A DNA stretch of 64,000 bases, from the NCBI RefSeq assembly GCF_018069565.1, contig NZ_JAGPNL010000001.1, positions 186,001 through 250,000 on the forward strand. Direction: 5' to 3'. Of this stretch, positions 54,418-63,599 are shown piece after piece. Under the pieces are notes generated by a model. That model worked only from the letters and a program-made list of their open reading frames with translations, was not told where the DNA came from and made no database searches. The stretch is from Streptomyces tagetis (GTDB taxonomy: Bacteria > Actinomycetota > Actinomycetes > Streptomycetales > Streptomycetaceae). The stretch's first letter is position 1. Each line of letters opens with the position of its first letter. Made by a program: the position numbers and the translations under genes.

Positions 54418-55113
54418 TCACCGCGACTGGGAGCGCGCGAGGATGCCGCGGACGAGGATGTCGATCCCCCAGAGGAACCGCTCCTCGCCGGTGCCGGAGA
54501 GGATGTCGTCCCGGGCGGCGTGGACGCGCGGGTACTGACCGGCTGACGTCCGGGCGAGTGCCTGTTCGATCGGACCGCCGGGTTCGGCGGCTCCCGTGTC
54601 CTGGGCGTGTTCCGCCACGGTGGCGGTCACGAACAGGGACAGCAGGTCGATGGCCCAGGCCGCGTCCGCCTGGTCGACGCCGGCTTCGGCGAGGAGTCCG
54701 AGAAGGGCGTCGTTGATGCGCAGGGCGTGGGGGCCGACCGCGGTGGTCTGGAACGCCATCCGGGCCAGGGCGGGGCTGCGGGCCAGCACCGTCGCGTAGG
54801 AGAGCAGGAGCGCTTCGAGCCGGTCGCGCCAGAAACCGTCACCCGCGGTCTCGACCGCCCCCAGGGCGTGGTCGAGGACGAGGGCCTGCAACTCGTTCAT
54901 GCCGTCGACGTAGGCGTACAGCGAGGCCGGTCCCGTGTCGAGCGCCTTCGCGATCTTGCGGAGGCTCAGAGGGGCGCCGCCCTCCGCTCCGCCCTCCGCG
55001 CTGATCTGGCGCAGCGCCTCGTCGACGATCGCGTCCCGGCTCAGCGGTGGTTTCGCCGGCCGGTTGCGGCGACTCTCCACACGGGATTCACGGAAGGGGT
55101 CTCTCTCGGCCAC
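54418..55113 (-). CDS. TetR-family repressor
   Basis: A 231-residue repressor. The N-terminal HTH reads LSLRKIAKALDTGPASLYAY, followed by a TetR_C_1-type ligand domain (MNELQALVLDHALGAVE onward). The start is GTG 55113. It is divergent from the FAD monooxygenase gene; the 116-base gap carries two copies of TTCGTNACGAA, one almost touching the TetR start, so it most likely represses itself and the monooxygenase until a ligand, probably the enzyme's substrate, releases it. Confidence 0.9.
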   Translation of the reverse strand: MAERDPFRESRVESRRNRPAKPPLSRDAIVDEALRQISAEGGAEGGAPLSLRKIAKALDTGPASLYAYVDGMNELQALVLDHALGAVETAGDGFWRDRLEALLLSYATVLARSPALARMAFQTTAVGPHALRINDALLGLLAEAGVDQADAAWAIDLLSLFVTATVAEHAQDTGAAEPGGPIEQALARTSAGQYPRVHAARDDILSGTGEERFLWGIDILVRGILARSQSR

Positions 55114-55116
55114 GGA

Positions 55117-55186
55117 CGAACGCTATTCGTCACGAACGCGCACCGTCAACAGCTTGACGAACGGTGTTCGTGACGAATAGCGTTCG
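55117..55186. promoter_or_regulatory. Double palindromic TetR operator
   Basis: A 21-bp perfect inverted repeat: the arm 55117-55137 (core CGCTATTCGTCACGAAC) is the reverse complement of 55166-55186. Each arm contains its own palindrome: TTCGTCACGAA (55126-55136) and TTCGTGACGAA (55167-55177). Their centres are 41 bases apart, about four helical turns, putting both dimers on the same face of the DNA. Confidence 0.85.
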
Positions 55187-55229
55187 GCGCCTCGGAAGTC
55201 CGCCGTCGTCGGAAAGGGGTGAGGAACGC

Positions 55230-56423
55230 ATGTCGGTACGGAGCGTGGCCGTCGTCGGTGCCGGTCTGGGCGGCCTGGTCTGTGCGCGGGTCCTCCAGCG
55301 CCATGGCATCGCCGTCACCGTGTACGAGTCGGACGCCGTGCCGGACGCGCGCCCCCAGGGCGGCTCGCTGGACATCCACGAGGACACCGGCCAGATCGCG
55401 CTGAAGGAGGCGGGCCTGTACGAGCGTTTCCTCGCCCGTACGCACACCGGAGGTGAGGACCTGCGCCTGCTCGACAAGAGCGGACGGGTGCGCATCGACC
55501 GGCGCGAGCCGCCGGGCGGCCGGGGCCGTCCCGAGATCGGCCGCGCGGATCTGCGGCGGCTGCTGATCGACTCGCTGGAGCCCGGCACGATCGCGTGGGG
55601 GCGCAAGGTGGCCGATGCGCGGCCGGCAGCCGGTGGGCACCTCCTCGCGTTCACCGACGGTGCGGTCGAGCGCGCCGGTCTCGTGGTCGGCGCGGACGGC
55701 GCCTGGTCCAGGATTCGGCCGCGGTTGACGCCCGTCAGGCCCGCCTACACCGGGATCACGCTGGTGGAGATCCGGTTGTCCGACGCGGCGGCCAGGCACC
55801 CCGAGGCGCTGGCACTGGTCGGGCGGGGCAACTTCTTCGCGCTCTCGGACCACAGGTACATCGGCGGGCACGGCGGGGACACCATCGCGCTCGGGTGCGG
55901 CCTGCGCGTGGCCGAGGGATGGGCGGAGACCAGCGGCATCGACTGGGACGATCCGGCATCCGCCCGCGCGGGGCTGCTGCGGGAGTACCCGGACTGGGCC
56001 GGTGAACTGACCGATCTGATCCGTGGGTGCGACGACGACACGTTCCGGCCCCGGCCGGTCCACGCCCTGCCGACGGGTCTGACGTGGGAGCGGGTGCCCG
56101 GTGTGACGCTCGTGGGGGACGCCGCGCACCTGATGTCGCCGTTCGCGGGAGAGGGCGCCAACCTGGCGCTCATCGACGGCGCCGACCTCGCCCGCGAGAT
56201 CGTTTCCGGCCCCGACACGGAGGCGGCGCTGTCCCGTTACGAGAAGGCGATGTTCTCGCGCGGGGCGAAGTCGGCCGCGGCGTCGCAGCGGGGCCTGGAC
56301 ATGATGTTCGTCAAGGGCCCGCCGCGGAAGCTGACGCTGTTCTTCACCCTCACGGGGGTCGTGGCGAAGGCCGTCAGGCCGTTCGCACGCGTCCTGGCTC
56401 CCGGAGGGGAGAAGCGACCATGA
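55230..56423 (+). CDS. FAD-dependent monooxygenase (TetX-like)
   Basis: A 397-residue group A flavin monooxygenase. FAD-binding VVGAGLGGLVCARVLQRHGI (residues 8-27), the substrate-domain motif VVGADGAWSRIRPRL (DG motif), and GDAAHLMSPFAGEGANLAL (second FAD site) are all present. Length and motifs fit the TetX/rifampicin-monooxygenase class, which hydroxylate and inactivate antibiotics or aromatic compounds. ATG 55230 has GAAAGGGGTGAGG upstream; an in-frame start at 55164 would lie inside the operator. Coupled by ATGA overlap to a broken VOC gene. Confidence 0.9.
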   Translation: MSVRSVAVVGAGLGGLVCARVLQRHGIAVTVYESDAVPDARPQGGSLDIHEDTGQIALKEAGLYERFLARTHTGGEDLRLLDKSGRVRIDRREPPGGRGRPEIGRADLRRLLIDSLEPGTIAWGRKVADARPAAGGHLLAFTDGAVERAGLVVGADGAWSRIRPRLTPVRPAYTGITLVEIRLSDAAARHPEALALVGRGNFFALSDHRYIGGHGGDTIALGCGLRVAEGWAETSGIDWDDPASARAGLLREYPDWAGELTDLIRGCDDDTFRPRPVHALPTGLTWERVPGVTLVGDAAHLMSPFAGEGANLALIDGADLAREIVSGPDTEAALSRYEKAMFSRGAKSAAASQRGLDMMFVKGPPRKLTLFFTLTGVVAKAVRPFARVLAPGGEKRP

Positions 56424-56709
56424 CCCGCTCCGATCCGGCCGGGCGGATGGGCGCTCGACTGGCGCCCGACGCCGTCGAGGCGACCGTCGCGGACCTCGGG
56501 CGCAGCCTGGACTACTCCACGCGCTCCCTCGGCCTTCGGATGCTCGACCACGACGCGGACGGCGCGGCGGTGCGCGTACCCGGGCGGGTGCTCGCACGAC
56601 TGAGGGAGCGCCCGGGGGTCTCTCCCGCGCCCACGTCCTGGCCGGAGCCGCGCTGAAGGTGCGCGAACCGTCGGGAGACCTGCCGCGCTTCGCCGCCCGC
56701 ACGGCCTGA
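56420..56709 (+). pseudogene. VOC/glyoxalase-family protein, truncated and frameshifted
   Basis: From ATG 56420 (overlapping the monooxygenase stop) the frame reads VEATVADLGRSLDYSTRSLG and LRMLDHDADGAAVRV, a VOC-fold first half (V-A-D-L-x-R-S-L-x-x-Y/S). After about residue 70 it diverges, and in another frame the typical continuation LKVREPSGDLPRFAARTA is followed by a stop at 56707-56709. A large internal deletion removed the rest of an originally 280-residue glyoxalase-like protein. The following 240 bases to 56950 have no gene and a C-tract (56764-56773). Confidence 0.6.
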
Positions 56710-56950
56710 CCGACGCCTGGCACGTCCCTCGTCGCGTCCCCGTCCCCGTCGTGTCCCCCGTCCCGCCCCCCCCGTCCCATCCCCGTCCCGACCCGCAGCG
56801 CGATGTCCGCTCACAGCCTTGTCGGCGCCGTTCCCCGGTGACGACCGACGGCCGGCCGTGCTGCCTCTTCGCCCGAGGAACCCTTCGGCCTGCCCGGCTC
56901 ACCGGGCGGACCGCTTCCCGCCCTGAGCGGCCGACCATGTGGAGACACCG

Positions 56951-59311
56951 ATGAAGGCTCTGTCGAGGTTCGCGATCAGGCACCGATGGTGGGTGATCGC
57001 CGGCTGGATCACGGCGATCGTCCTGATCCAGGTGCTGTCCTCCTCGGCCGGCGGCGCCCGGTACAAGGACGACTTCAAGCTGCCGGGCACCGACTCCCAG
57101 GCGGCGGCCGACCTGCTGGCCAAGGCGCACCTGGCCCAGCAGAACAACCCGACCGGCACCCTGGTCCTGCACGCCAGGACCGGCACGCTGACGAGCGAGC
57201 CCGACGGCTTCGTCCAGCGGGCCGACAAGGCGGTCTGCGGCGTGGCCGACGCCCACATCGCCACCATCACGACCCCCTGGGGACACGTCGCCTGCACCCC
57301 GGCCGACGGCACGAGCGATGCCACACCGCGGCCCGACCTGATCAGCCCGGACAAGAGGACGGCCATCGTCGAGGTCGCGTACGACGAGCCGAAACCGGCC
57401 GACAGCACCCCCAAGGTGGTCTACGACCATCTGAAAACCCTGCGTTCGCCCACCCTGCAGGTCGAGTTCACCGGTGACACCTTCGACGGCGTCGACGCGC
57501 CCACCCGTCTGCTCACCCCCCAAGTCCTGGGCTTCCTCGCGGCGTTCGTCATCCTCGCCCTCGTCTTCCGTACCTTCGGAGCGACCCTCCTGCCGATGAT
57601 CAGCGCCGCCGCGGCCCTGGGCAGCGGACTGGGACTGATCGCCCTGCTGACCCACGTCATGGCGGTGACCGACTTCACCTCGGCCCTGGCCGAACTCATG
57701 GTGATCGGCGTGGGCGTCGACTACGCCCTGTTCATCGTCACCCGCCATCGGCGCAACCTGCGCAGGGGCCTGAGCGTCGAGGAGTCGATCACCGCCGCCC
57801 TGAGCACCGCGGGCCGGGCGGTGCTGTTCGCGGGCGTCACCGTCTGCATCGCCATACTCGGTCTCTGCGCCCTCGGCGCCGGCTTCCTGTACGGCGTGGC
57901 GATCGGCACCGCGGTCGCCGTCAGCCTCACCATGCTGGCGTCACTGACCCTGCTGCCGGCCATGCTGTCGCTGCTCGGCCGGCGGGCCCTGCCGCGCTCC
58001 CAGCGCGAAGAACTCCCCTCCGACAAGCGGGTCAAGCTCCTGCTGTGCGTGATCCCGCCGCTGTGCGTCCTGTTCTGGGTGCTCTACCTGCTGCAAGGGG
58101 CGCTGCGGCCGATCACGGCCCGGCTGACCGCACGCCGCGCGGCCTCGACTCGCCCTCCGCTGTGGACCCGTTGGGCCACCCTCGTCCAGAGGCGGTCCGT
58201 GATCGCCGGTGTCGCCGCCGCCGTCCTTCTGACCGTCATGGCCCTTCCGTTCCTCTCCATGCGCATCGGCCACCCCGACCAGAGCAACACCCCCGCCTCC
58301 TCCACCAGTCGCAAGGGCTACGAACTGATCCAGCAGGCGTACGGACAGGGCTACAACTCCAACCTGCAACTGGTCGTCGCGGGACCCGGCGCCGCCGACG
58401 AGCCCTACATGAACAAGGTCACCGACACACTGGCCGCCGTCCCCAACGTCAACAGGAGCAGCATCACCGCACTGCCCATCGGCAAGGACATCGCGCTGGT
58501 CGCGTTCAAGTCGATCAGCAGCCCGCAGGACGCGAAGACCGTGGACCTGGTCGACCATCTGCGTGACACGGCCCTCGCGCCCCTGCACCCGGACGGCGAC
58601 ACCCAGATCTACGTCTACGGAGAGACCGCGATGTTCGTGGACTTCTCCGCCTCCCTCGCCGACAAGATGATCTACTTCATCCTCGCCGTGGTCGGCCTGT
58701 CCTTCCTGCTCCTCATGGTCGCCTTCCGCAGCGTCCTCGTCGCCCTCACCGCTGCCGCCATGAACCTGCTGGCCGCCGGGGCCTCGTTCGGCGCCATCGT
58801 CGCCGTCTTCCAGTGGGGATGGCTCAGCGAACCCCTCGGTCTGGGAGGCGGCGGCCCCATCGAAGCCTTCCTGCCCGTCCTGTTCTTCGCCATCCTCTTC
58901 GGGCTCTCCATGGACTACCAGGTGTTCCTCGTCAGCCGCATCCACGAGGAATGGCTCCTCAGCCGCGACAGCCACCGCGCCGTCACCGTCGGCCTGTCCG
59001 ATACGGGCGCCGTCATCACCGCGGCCGGCCTCATCATGATCCTCGTGTTCGGCGGGTTCCTGCTCGGCAACGGACTGACCATCAAGCTCCTCGGCCTCGG
59101 TCTCGCCCTCGCCGTCCTCCTCGACGCCTTCATCGTCCGCCCCATGCTCGTCCCCGCCATCATGCAATGGCTCGGCAACGCCAACTGGTGGTACCCGGCC
59201 TGGCTGGACAGGATCACCCCCCACGTCACCATCGAGGCCCACGAAGAACCCGCCCACCCCCTCCCCGCCCCAGACCTCCACGCCGCCCCCGGCAAGACCG
59301 GCGAAGCCTGA
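56951..59311 (+). CDS. MMPL-family RND transporter
   Basis: A 786-residue lipid/drug exporter with the family's two-fold architecture: helix 1 near residue 13-30, a periplasmic domain, five helices at about 190-340, then a second extracytoplasmic domain and helices at about 580-750. The proton-relay region GVGVDYALFIVTRHRRN (first repeat) and GLSMDYQVFLVSRIHEEW (second) are hallmark MMPL motifs with conserved D and Y. It uses the proton gradient to export lipids or amphiphiles. ATG 56951 is preceded by GGAG; GTG 56939 is a less likely start. Monocistronic and followed by a terminator. Confidence 0.92.
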   Translation: MKALSRFAIRHRWWVIAGWITAIVLIQVLSSSAGGARYKDDFKLPGTDSQAAADLLAKAHLAQQNNPTGTLVLHARTGTLTSEPDGFVQRADKAVCGVADAHIATITTPWGHVACTPADGTSDATPRPDLISPDKRTAIVEVAYDEPKPADSTPKVVYDHLKTLRSPTLQVEFTGDTFDGVDAPTRLLTPQVLGFLAAFVILALVFRTFGATLLPMISAAAALGSGLGLIALLTHVMAVTDFTSALAELMVIGVGVDYALFIVTRHRRNLRRGLSVEESITAALSTAGRAVLFAGVTVCIAILGLCALGAGFLYGVAIGTAVAVSLTMLASLTLLPAMLSLLGRRALPRSQREELPSDKRVKLLLCVIPPLCVLFWVLYLLQGALRPITARLTARRAASTRPPLWTRWATLVQRRSVIAGVAAAVLLTVMALPFLSMRIGHPDQSNTPASSTSRKGYELIQQAYGQGYNSNLQLVVAGPGAADEPYMNKVTDTLAAVPNVNRSSITALPIGKDIALVAFKSISSPQDAKTVDLVDHLRDTALAPLHPDGDTQIYVYGETAMFVDFSASLADKMIYFILAVVGLSFLLLMVAFRSVLVALTAAAMNLLAAGASFGAIVAVFQWGWLSEPLGLGGGGPIEAFLPVLFFAILFGLSMDYQVFLVSRIHEEWLLSRDSHRAVTVGLSDTGAVITAAGLIMILVFGGFLLGNGLTIKLLGLGLALAVLLDAFIVRPMLVPAIMQWLGNANWWYPAWLDRITPHVTIEAHEEPAHPLPAPDLHAAPGKTGEA

Positions 59312-59322
59312 CCACCGAAGGC

Positions 59323-59353
59323 CGGTGCCCACCACACACCCGGGTGGGCACCG
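59323..59353. terminator. 11-bp terminator hairpin between MMPL and GH76 genes
   Basis: CGGTGCCCACC (59323-59333) pairs with GGTGGGCACCG (59343-59353), 9-base loop, starting 12 bases after the MMPL stop. Convergent genes on either side mean it can serve both. Confidence 0.75.
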
Positions 59354-59433
59354 TCCGGTGCGGCGGGCGTCGGCCCGGACCCCGGCTGGAGCCACCTCCG
59401 CCGGGGTCGGTGACCAGGGGTCCCCTCCATGGC

Positions 59434-60948
59434 CTACGGCGCCGCGTTGAGGAGGTCGAGGGCGCTTTGCTGGCGGGCCGCGTCCAGTGTGTCGACCGGG
59501 CCCGACCAGCGCAGTCCGTACTGGTCGAGGGGGTTCCGGTCGCTCGCGTGGGCGCGGTCCGCCTGGCGTCGCAGATAGCCGGTGTACGGATGGTCCGGCA
59601 GCGCCGCGTCGAGCTTGCCCAGTCCGCGCACGTGGGCGCCCTTGAAGGAGGGGCCGTCGGCGCCGCAGTCCCCGTTCTCGCACGGGTCCCGCAGGATGCC
59701 GTCGGGGGTGTGCAGGGAGGGCGCCGTGGTCGCGGCGTCGGCGATCTGCCGGGCGCGGGTGAGCAACGCCCCGTCGCCCGTGGCCCGGTTCAGTTCGGTG
59801 AGCGCCCCGAGCAGCACGCCCTGGTTGTACGACCAGACGGGCTGGCCGTTGTTGCGGCAAGTGGTCAGGTCGATGCCGTCGTTGACCAGGTTCGAGCCGT
59901 TGATCATGCCGGTGCCCTGGAACCAGGACCAGCCGGCGCGGGCCCGGCCGAGGTACGTGGTGTCACCCGGGATGCGGTTGTGCAGGGCGGCGTTGAGCTG
60001 GATGTAGAGGGAGTTGGGGATGGCGTTCTTGTACGTCCTGGCCGTGCTCCACCACACGCCGCCGCCGCAGGTGCCGTCCCAGTAGGCGGCCATGTGATCG
60101 GCGTCCGCGCGGGCGGTGTCCAGGTAGCGGCGGTCACCGGTCAGGTCGTACGCGGCGATCCACGCGAGCCCCCACCAGCCGGTGTCGTCGATGTACTCGT
60201 TGCGGAACTGCCCGTCCCGCGCGTTCAGGTTCAGCTCGTACGTGCGGGGGATCGCGTACGAGTAACTGCCCATCCCCGACACGCGGATGTTGTCGATGAC
60301 GGCGGTCAGGGCGTTCGCGGAGTTCCACCAGCCGGTGGTGTCGAACAGGCCGGTCGCGTTGTTGTAGAAGGTCATCAGGCCGGTGGCCGCCGCGGTTCGC
60401 CGGTCGCCGGCGTTCCAGGTGGCGCGGGCCCAGGGGGTGCACGCGATCTCGGTACGGTCGCCGGCCTTGCCGCAGGCGCGCAGTGCGCCGACGCCCCGGT
60501 TGTTCCAGTCGTCGACGTTGTACATGAGCGTGCGCCAGCCCCGTTGCCCGGAAGGGACGGTGGTGTCGCCCAGCTTGCTCCCGGAACTCCAGGTGCGTCC
60601 GCCGTCGAAGGAGCGGTCGAGCCAGACCTCGTCGCCCGGATTGCCGTTGTCGATCGACCCCCAGCCCATCGCGGAAGTGTCGTCGAGGTGGAGGGCGATC
60701 GACCGCCCGTGGACGGCCGCCGTGACGGGCATGCGGTCGCCGAAGGAGAGGGCGGGGTCACGGGCGTCGCAGAATCTGTTGCAGACGGTCGCGGTGGCGG
60801 TGGTGTCAGCGGTACCGGTGGTGTCAGCGGTGCCTGCCGCGGACGCCGGGCGCGGGGCGAGTACCGCGAGAAGCGCGAGGGTGAACGCGGTGGCCGAGTG
60901 CCTGACGGTGAGAGGTGTCGCCCTTCGGGACCTTCGTGCTGGAGTCAT
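59434..60948 (-). CDS. Secreted GH76-type alpha-1,6-mannanase
   Basis: A 504-residue exported hydrolase. The signal peptide is [20 protein letters not shown] followed by a hydrophobic helix and PASA-AG cleavage at about residue 37-38. After a Thr/Ala linker, an N-terminal accessory part ([20 protein letters not shown]) precedes the catalytic (alpha/alpha)6 barrel with the paired aspartates in [13 protein letters not shown] (about residue 250) and CGGGVWWS, hallmarks of GH76. It cleaves alpha-1,6-mannan backbones, e.g. fungal walls. ATG 60948 follows GGGGAGG. A palindromic LacI-type operator lies 114 bases upstream, suggesting glycan-responsive repression. Confidence 0.87.
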   Translation of the reverse strand: MTPARRSRRATPLTVRHSATAFTLALLAVLAPRPASAAGTADTTGTADTTATATVCNRFCDARDPALSFGDRMPVTAAVHGRSIALHLDDTSAMGWGSIDNGNPGDEVWLDRSFDGGRTWSSGSKLGDTTVPSGQRGWRTLMYNVDDWNNRGVGALRACGKAGDRTEIACTPWARATWNAGDRRTAAATGLMTFYNNATGLFDTTGWWNSANALTAVIDNIRVSGMGSYSYAIPRTYELNLNARDGQFRNEYIDDTGWWGLAWIAAYDLTGDRRYLDTARADADHMAAYWDGTCGGGVWWSTARTYKNAIPNSLYIQLNAALHNRIPGDTTYLGRARAGWSWFQGTGMINGSNLVNDGIDLTTCRNNGQPVWSYNQGVLLGALTELNRATGDGALLTRARQIADAATTAPSLHTPDGILRDPCENGDCGADGPSFKGAHVRGLGKLDAALPDHPYTGYLRRQADRAHASDRNPLDQYGLRWSGPVDTLDAARQQSALDLLNAAP

Positions 60949-61061
60949 GGGGCCTCCCCGGCAACGCGACGCGCCCCGCCCTCGCCGTGGACCTGTAGAC
61001 CTCGCTTCGCCGGCCGTACAGGTGACGGCGGGACCCGGGGACGTGCCGCGGATGAATGGTG

Positions 61062-61071
61062 AGAGCGCTCT
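61062..61071. promoter_or_regulatory. LacI-type palindrome upstream of the mannanase gene
   Basis: AGAGCGCTCT (61062-61071), a perfect 10-bp palindrome in the extended TGAGAGCGCTCTG context, is close to the Streptomyces LacI-family boxes of the TGGGAGCGCTCCCA type used to control polysaccharide degradation. Confidence 0.5.
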
Positions 61072-61238
61072 GCGGAAGGTAGTGACGGGGGGAGGGGGCG
61101 TCAATGAGTGCGGTAGGCAGAGGAGTTGCCGGGTCGGCGGGGAGGGGCGGGGGCCCCACGGTCCAGAATCTCCCGGCCTGCCGTGCCTTCGACGGAGGCT
61201 GGTCGTACGGTTCAATTCGTTACCAAGGAGGAATTCTG

Positions 61239-61802
61239 GTGCGAAGTGTGACGTATTCGATGGGTGTCTCACTCGACGGTTACATCGTCGGGCCGGGGGG
61301 TGACTTCGACTGGACGGGGCCCGATGAGGAGGTCTTTCGGTTCGTCACCGAGGAGGAACGAGGGGTTGGCGTGCATCTGTTGGGGCGGCGGTTGTACGAG
61401 ACGATGCTGTACTGGGAGACCGCCGGCCAGGACCCTTCGCTGGATGCCTCCATGCTCGCGTGGGCCGCGCTCTGGACGTCGCTGCCCAAGGTGGTGTTCT
61501 CCACCACCCTGTCGGAGGTGCGGGGCAATGCCCGGCTGGCCTCTGGTGGCCTGGCGGAGGAGATCGAGCGGTGGCGGGCGGCGCCGGGGGAGGGCGACAT
61601 CGCCATCGGCGGCGCGACTCTCGCCGTCGAGGCGGCGGAGTGCGGGCTGATCGACGAGTACCGGGCCAGGGTCTACCCGGTGCTGGTCGGCGGTGGCACT
61701 CCGTTCTTTCCCCGGCGCGAGCGCCGGGTGAATCTGGAACTCGTCGAGAACCGCGCCTTCGGTTCGGGGGTGGTCTACCTCCGCTACCGCGTGGTGCGGT
61801 AG
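61239..61802 (+). CDS. RibD/DHFR-like reductase family protein
   Basis: A 187-residue protein of the RibD C-terminal/dihydrofolate-reductase-like group (YyaP/YwjB type). It has [20 protein letters not shown] at the start, [23 protein letters not shown], and [20 protein letters not shown], the NADPH-phosphate region. The GTG at 61239 has a textbook AAGGAGGA six bases upstream. Physiological substrate is unknown. Divergent from the mannanase with about 290 bases between. Confidence 0.88.
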   Translation: MRSVTYSMGVSLDGYIVGPGGDFDWTGPDEEVFRFVTEEERGVGVHLLGRRLYETMLYWETAGQDPSLDASMLAWAALWTSLPKVVFSTTLSEVRGNARLASGGLAEEIERWRAAPGEGDIAIGGATLAVEAAECGLIDEYRARVYPVLVGGGTPFFPRRERRVNLELVENRAFGSGVVYLRYRVVR

Positions 61803-61823
61803 CGGAGCCGCCGGAGCCAGGTC

Positions 61824-63599
61824 TCAGTCCTTGATCTCGCAGATGACGGCGCCGGAGGTGAGGGAGGTTCCGACTTCGGCGCTGAGGCCCTTGATGGTGC
61901 CGGATTTGTGGGCGTTGAGGGGTTGTTCCATCTTCATGGCTTCGAGGACGACGATGAGGTCGCCTTCCTTGACGTCCTGGCCGTCTTCCACGGCGATTTT
62001 GACGATGGTGCCCTGCATGGGGGAGGCGAGGGTGTCGCCGGAGGCGGCGGGGCCGGACTTCTTCGCGGCGCGGCGTTTGGGTTTGGCGCCGGCGGCGAGG
62101 CCGGTGCGGGCCAGGGACATGCCCAGGGAGACGGGCAGGGAGACTTCCAGGCGTTTGCCGCCGACTTCGACGACGACGGTCTCGCGGCCGGATTCGTCGT
62201 CGGTGTCGGTGTCGGCGGGGGTGGTGAAGGGCGGGATCGTGTTGGTGAACTCGGTCTCGATCCACCGGGTGTGGACGGTGAAGGGGCTGGTGGTGCCGGT
62301 GAGTTCGGGGGCGAAGGCGGGGTCGCGGACGACGGCGCGGTGGAAGGGGATGGCGGTGGCCATGCCTTCGATGTGGAATTCGTCCAGGGCGCGGGCGGCG
62401 CGTTGGAGGGCTTCTTCGCGGGTGCGGCCGGTGACGATGAGTTTGGCGAGGAGGGAGTCCCAGGCGGGGCCGATGACGGAGCCGGATTCGACGCCGGCGT
62501 CGAGGCGGACGCCGGGGCCGGTGGGCGGGGCGAAGCGGGTGACGGTGCCGGGGGCGGGCAGGAAGCCGCGGCCGGGGTCCTCGCCGTTGATGCGGAACTC
62601 GAAGGAGTGTCCGCGCAGGGCGGGGTCGCTGTAGCCGAGGGGTTCGCCGTCGGCGATGCGGAACATCTCGCGCACCAGGTCGATGCCGGCGACTTCCTCG
62701 GTGACGGGGTGTTCGACCTGGAGGCGGGTGTTGACTTCCAGGAAGGAGATGGTGCCGTCGGCTCCGACGAGGAATTCGACGGTGCCGGCGCCGACGTAGC
62801 CGGCTTCCTTGAGGATCGCCTTGGACGCCGAGTACAACTGCTCCACCTGCGCGTCGGAGAGGAACGGCGCGGGGGCTTCCTCGACGAGTTTCTGGTGGCG
62901 GCGCTGGAGGGAGCAGTCGCGGGTGGAGACGACGACCACGTTGCCGTGGGTGTCGGCCAGGCACTGGGTCTCGACGTGGCGGGGCTTGTCGAGGTAGCGC
63001 TCGACGAAGCATTCACCGCGGCCGAAGGCGGCCACCGCCTCGCGCACCGCCGAGTCGTACAGTTCGGGGACCTCTTCGAGGGTGCGGGCGACCTTCAGGC
63101 CACGCCCGCCGCCGCCGAACGCGGCCTTGATGGCGATGGGCAGGCCGTGTTCCCGGGCGAAGGCGACGACCTCGTCGGCGCCGGAGACCGGGTCGGGGGT
63201 GCCGGCGACGAGGGGGGCGCCGGCCCGCTGGGCGATGTGCCGGGCGGCGACTTTGTCGCCCAGGTCCCGGATCGCCTGCGGCGGCGGACCGATCCAGATC
63301 AGCCCCGCATCCAGCACGGCCTGCGCGAAATCAGCGTTCTCGGAGAGAAAACCGTAACCGGGATGGACCGCGTCCGCACCGGACTCCGACGCCGCCCGCA
63401 ACACCTTCCCCATATCCAGATAACTCGTCGCGGGCGTGTCACCACCCAAAGCGAACGCCTCATCAGCAGCACGAACATGCAGAGCATCCCGATCCGGGTC
63501 CGCATACACCGCGACACTCGCGATGCCGGCATCCCGACACGCCCGAGCCACGCGGACAGCGATTTCGCCACGGTTGGCGATGAGCACCTTGGTCAGCAT
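61824..63599 (-). CDS. Acetyl/propionyl-CoA carboxylase alpha subunit (biotin carboxylase + BCCP)
   Basis: A 591-residue fused subunit. The biotin carboxylase part covers 1-450: [23 protein letters not shown]-grasp [26 protein letters not shown], and [14 protein letters not shown]. The biotin carboxyl-carrier domain occupies about 515-591 with the biotinylated lysine in EAMKMEQ. It makes carboxybiotin from bicarbonate and ATP for malonyl- or methylmalonyl-CoA synthesis, feeding both fatty acids and polyketides. ATG 63599 overlaps the end of the cobalamin-binding gene by 7 bases, so the two are coupled; the pair belongs to propionyl/methylmalonyl-CoA metabolism. Confidence 0.95.
   Translation of the reverse strand: MLTKVLIANRGEIAVRVARACRDAGIASVAVYADPDRDALHVRAADEAFALGGDTPATSYLDMGKVLRAASESGADAVHPGYGFLSENADFAQAVLDAGLIWIGPPPQAIRDLGDKVAARHIAQRAGAPLVAGTPDPVSGADEVVAFAREHGLPIAIKAAFGGGGRGLKVARTLEEVPELYDSAVREAVAAFGRGECFVERYLDKPRHVETQCLADTHGNVVVVSTRDCSLQRRHQKLVEEAPAPFLSDAQVEQLYSASKAILKEAGYVGAGTVEFLVGADGTISFLEVNTRLQVEHPVTEEVAGIDLVREMFRIADGEPLGYSDPALRGHSFEFRINGEDPGRGFLPAPGTVTRFAPPTGPGVRLDAGVESGSVIGPAWDSLLAKLIVTGRTREEALQRAARALDEFHIEGMATAIPFHRAVVRDPAFAPELTGTTSPFTVHTRWIETEFTNTIPPFTTPADTDTDDESGRETVVVEVGGKRLEVSLPVSLGMSLARTGLAAGAKPKRRAAKKSGPAASGDTLASPMQGTIVKIAVEDGQDVKEGDLIVVLEAMKMEQPLNAHKSGTIKGLSAEVGTSLTSGAVICEIKD

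Noticed and set aside
56764..56773. C-tract as a phase-variation site
   Set aside because: It lies between a pseudogene and the MMPL promoter region, not in a coding frame; such tracts occur by chance at this GC content.
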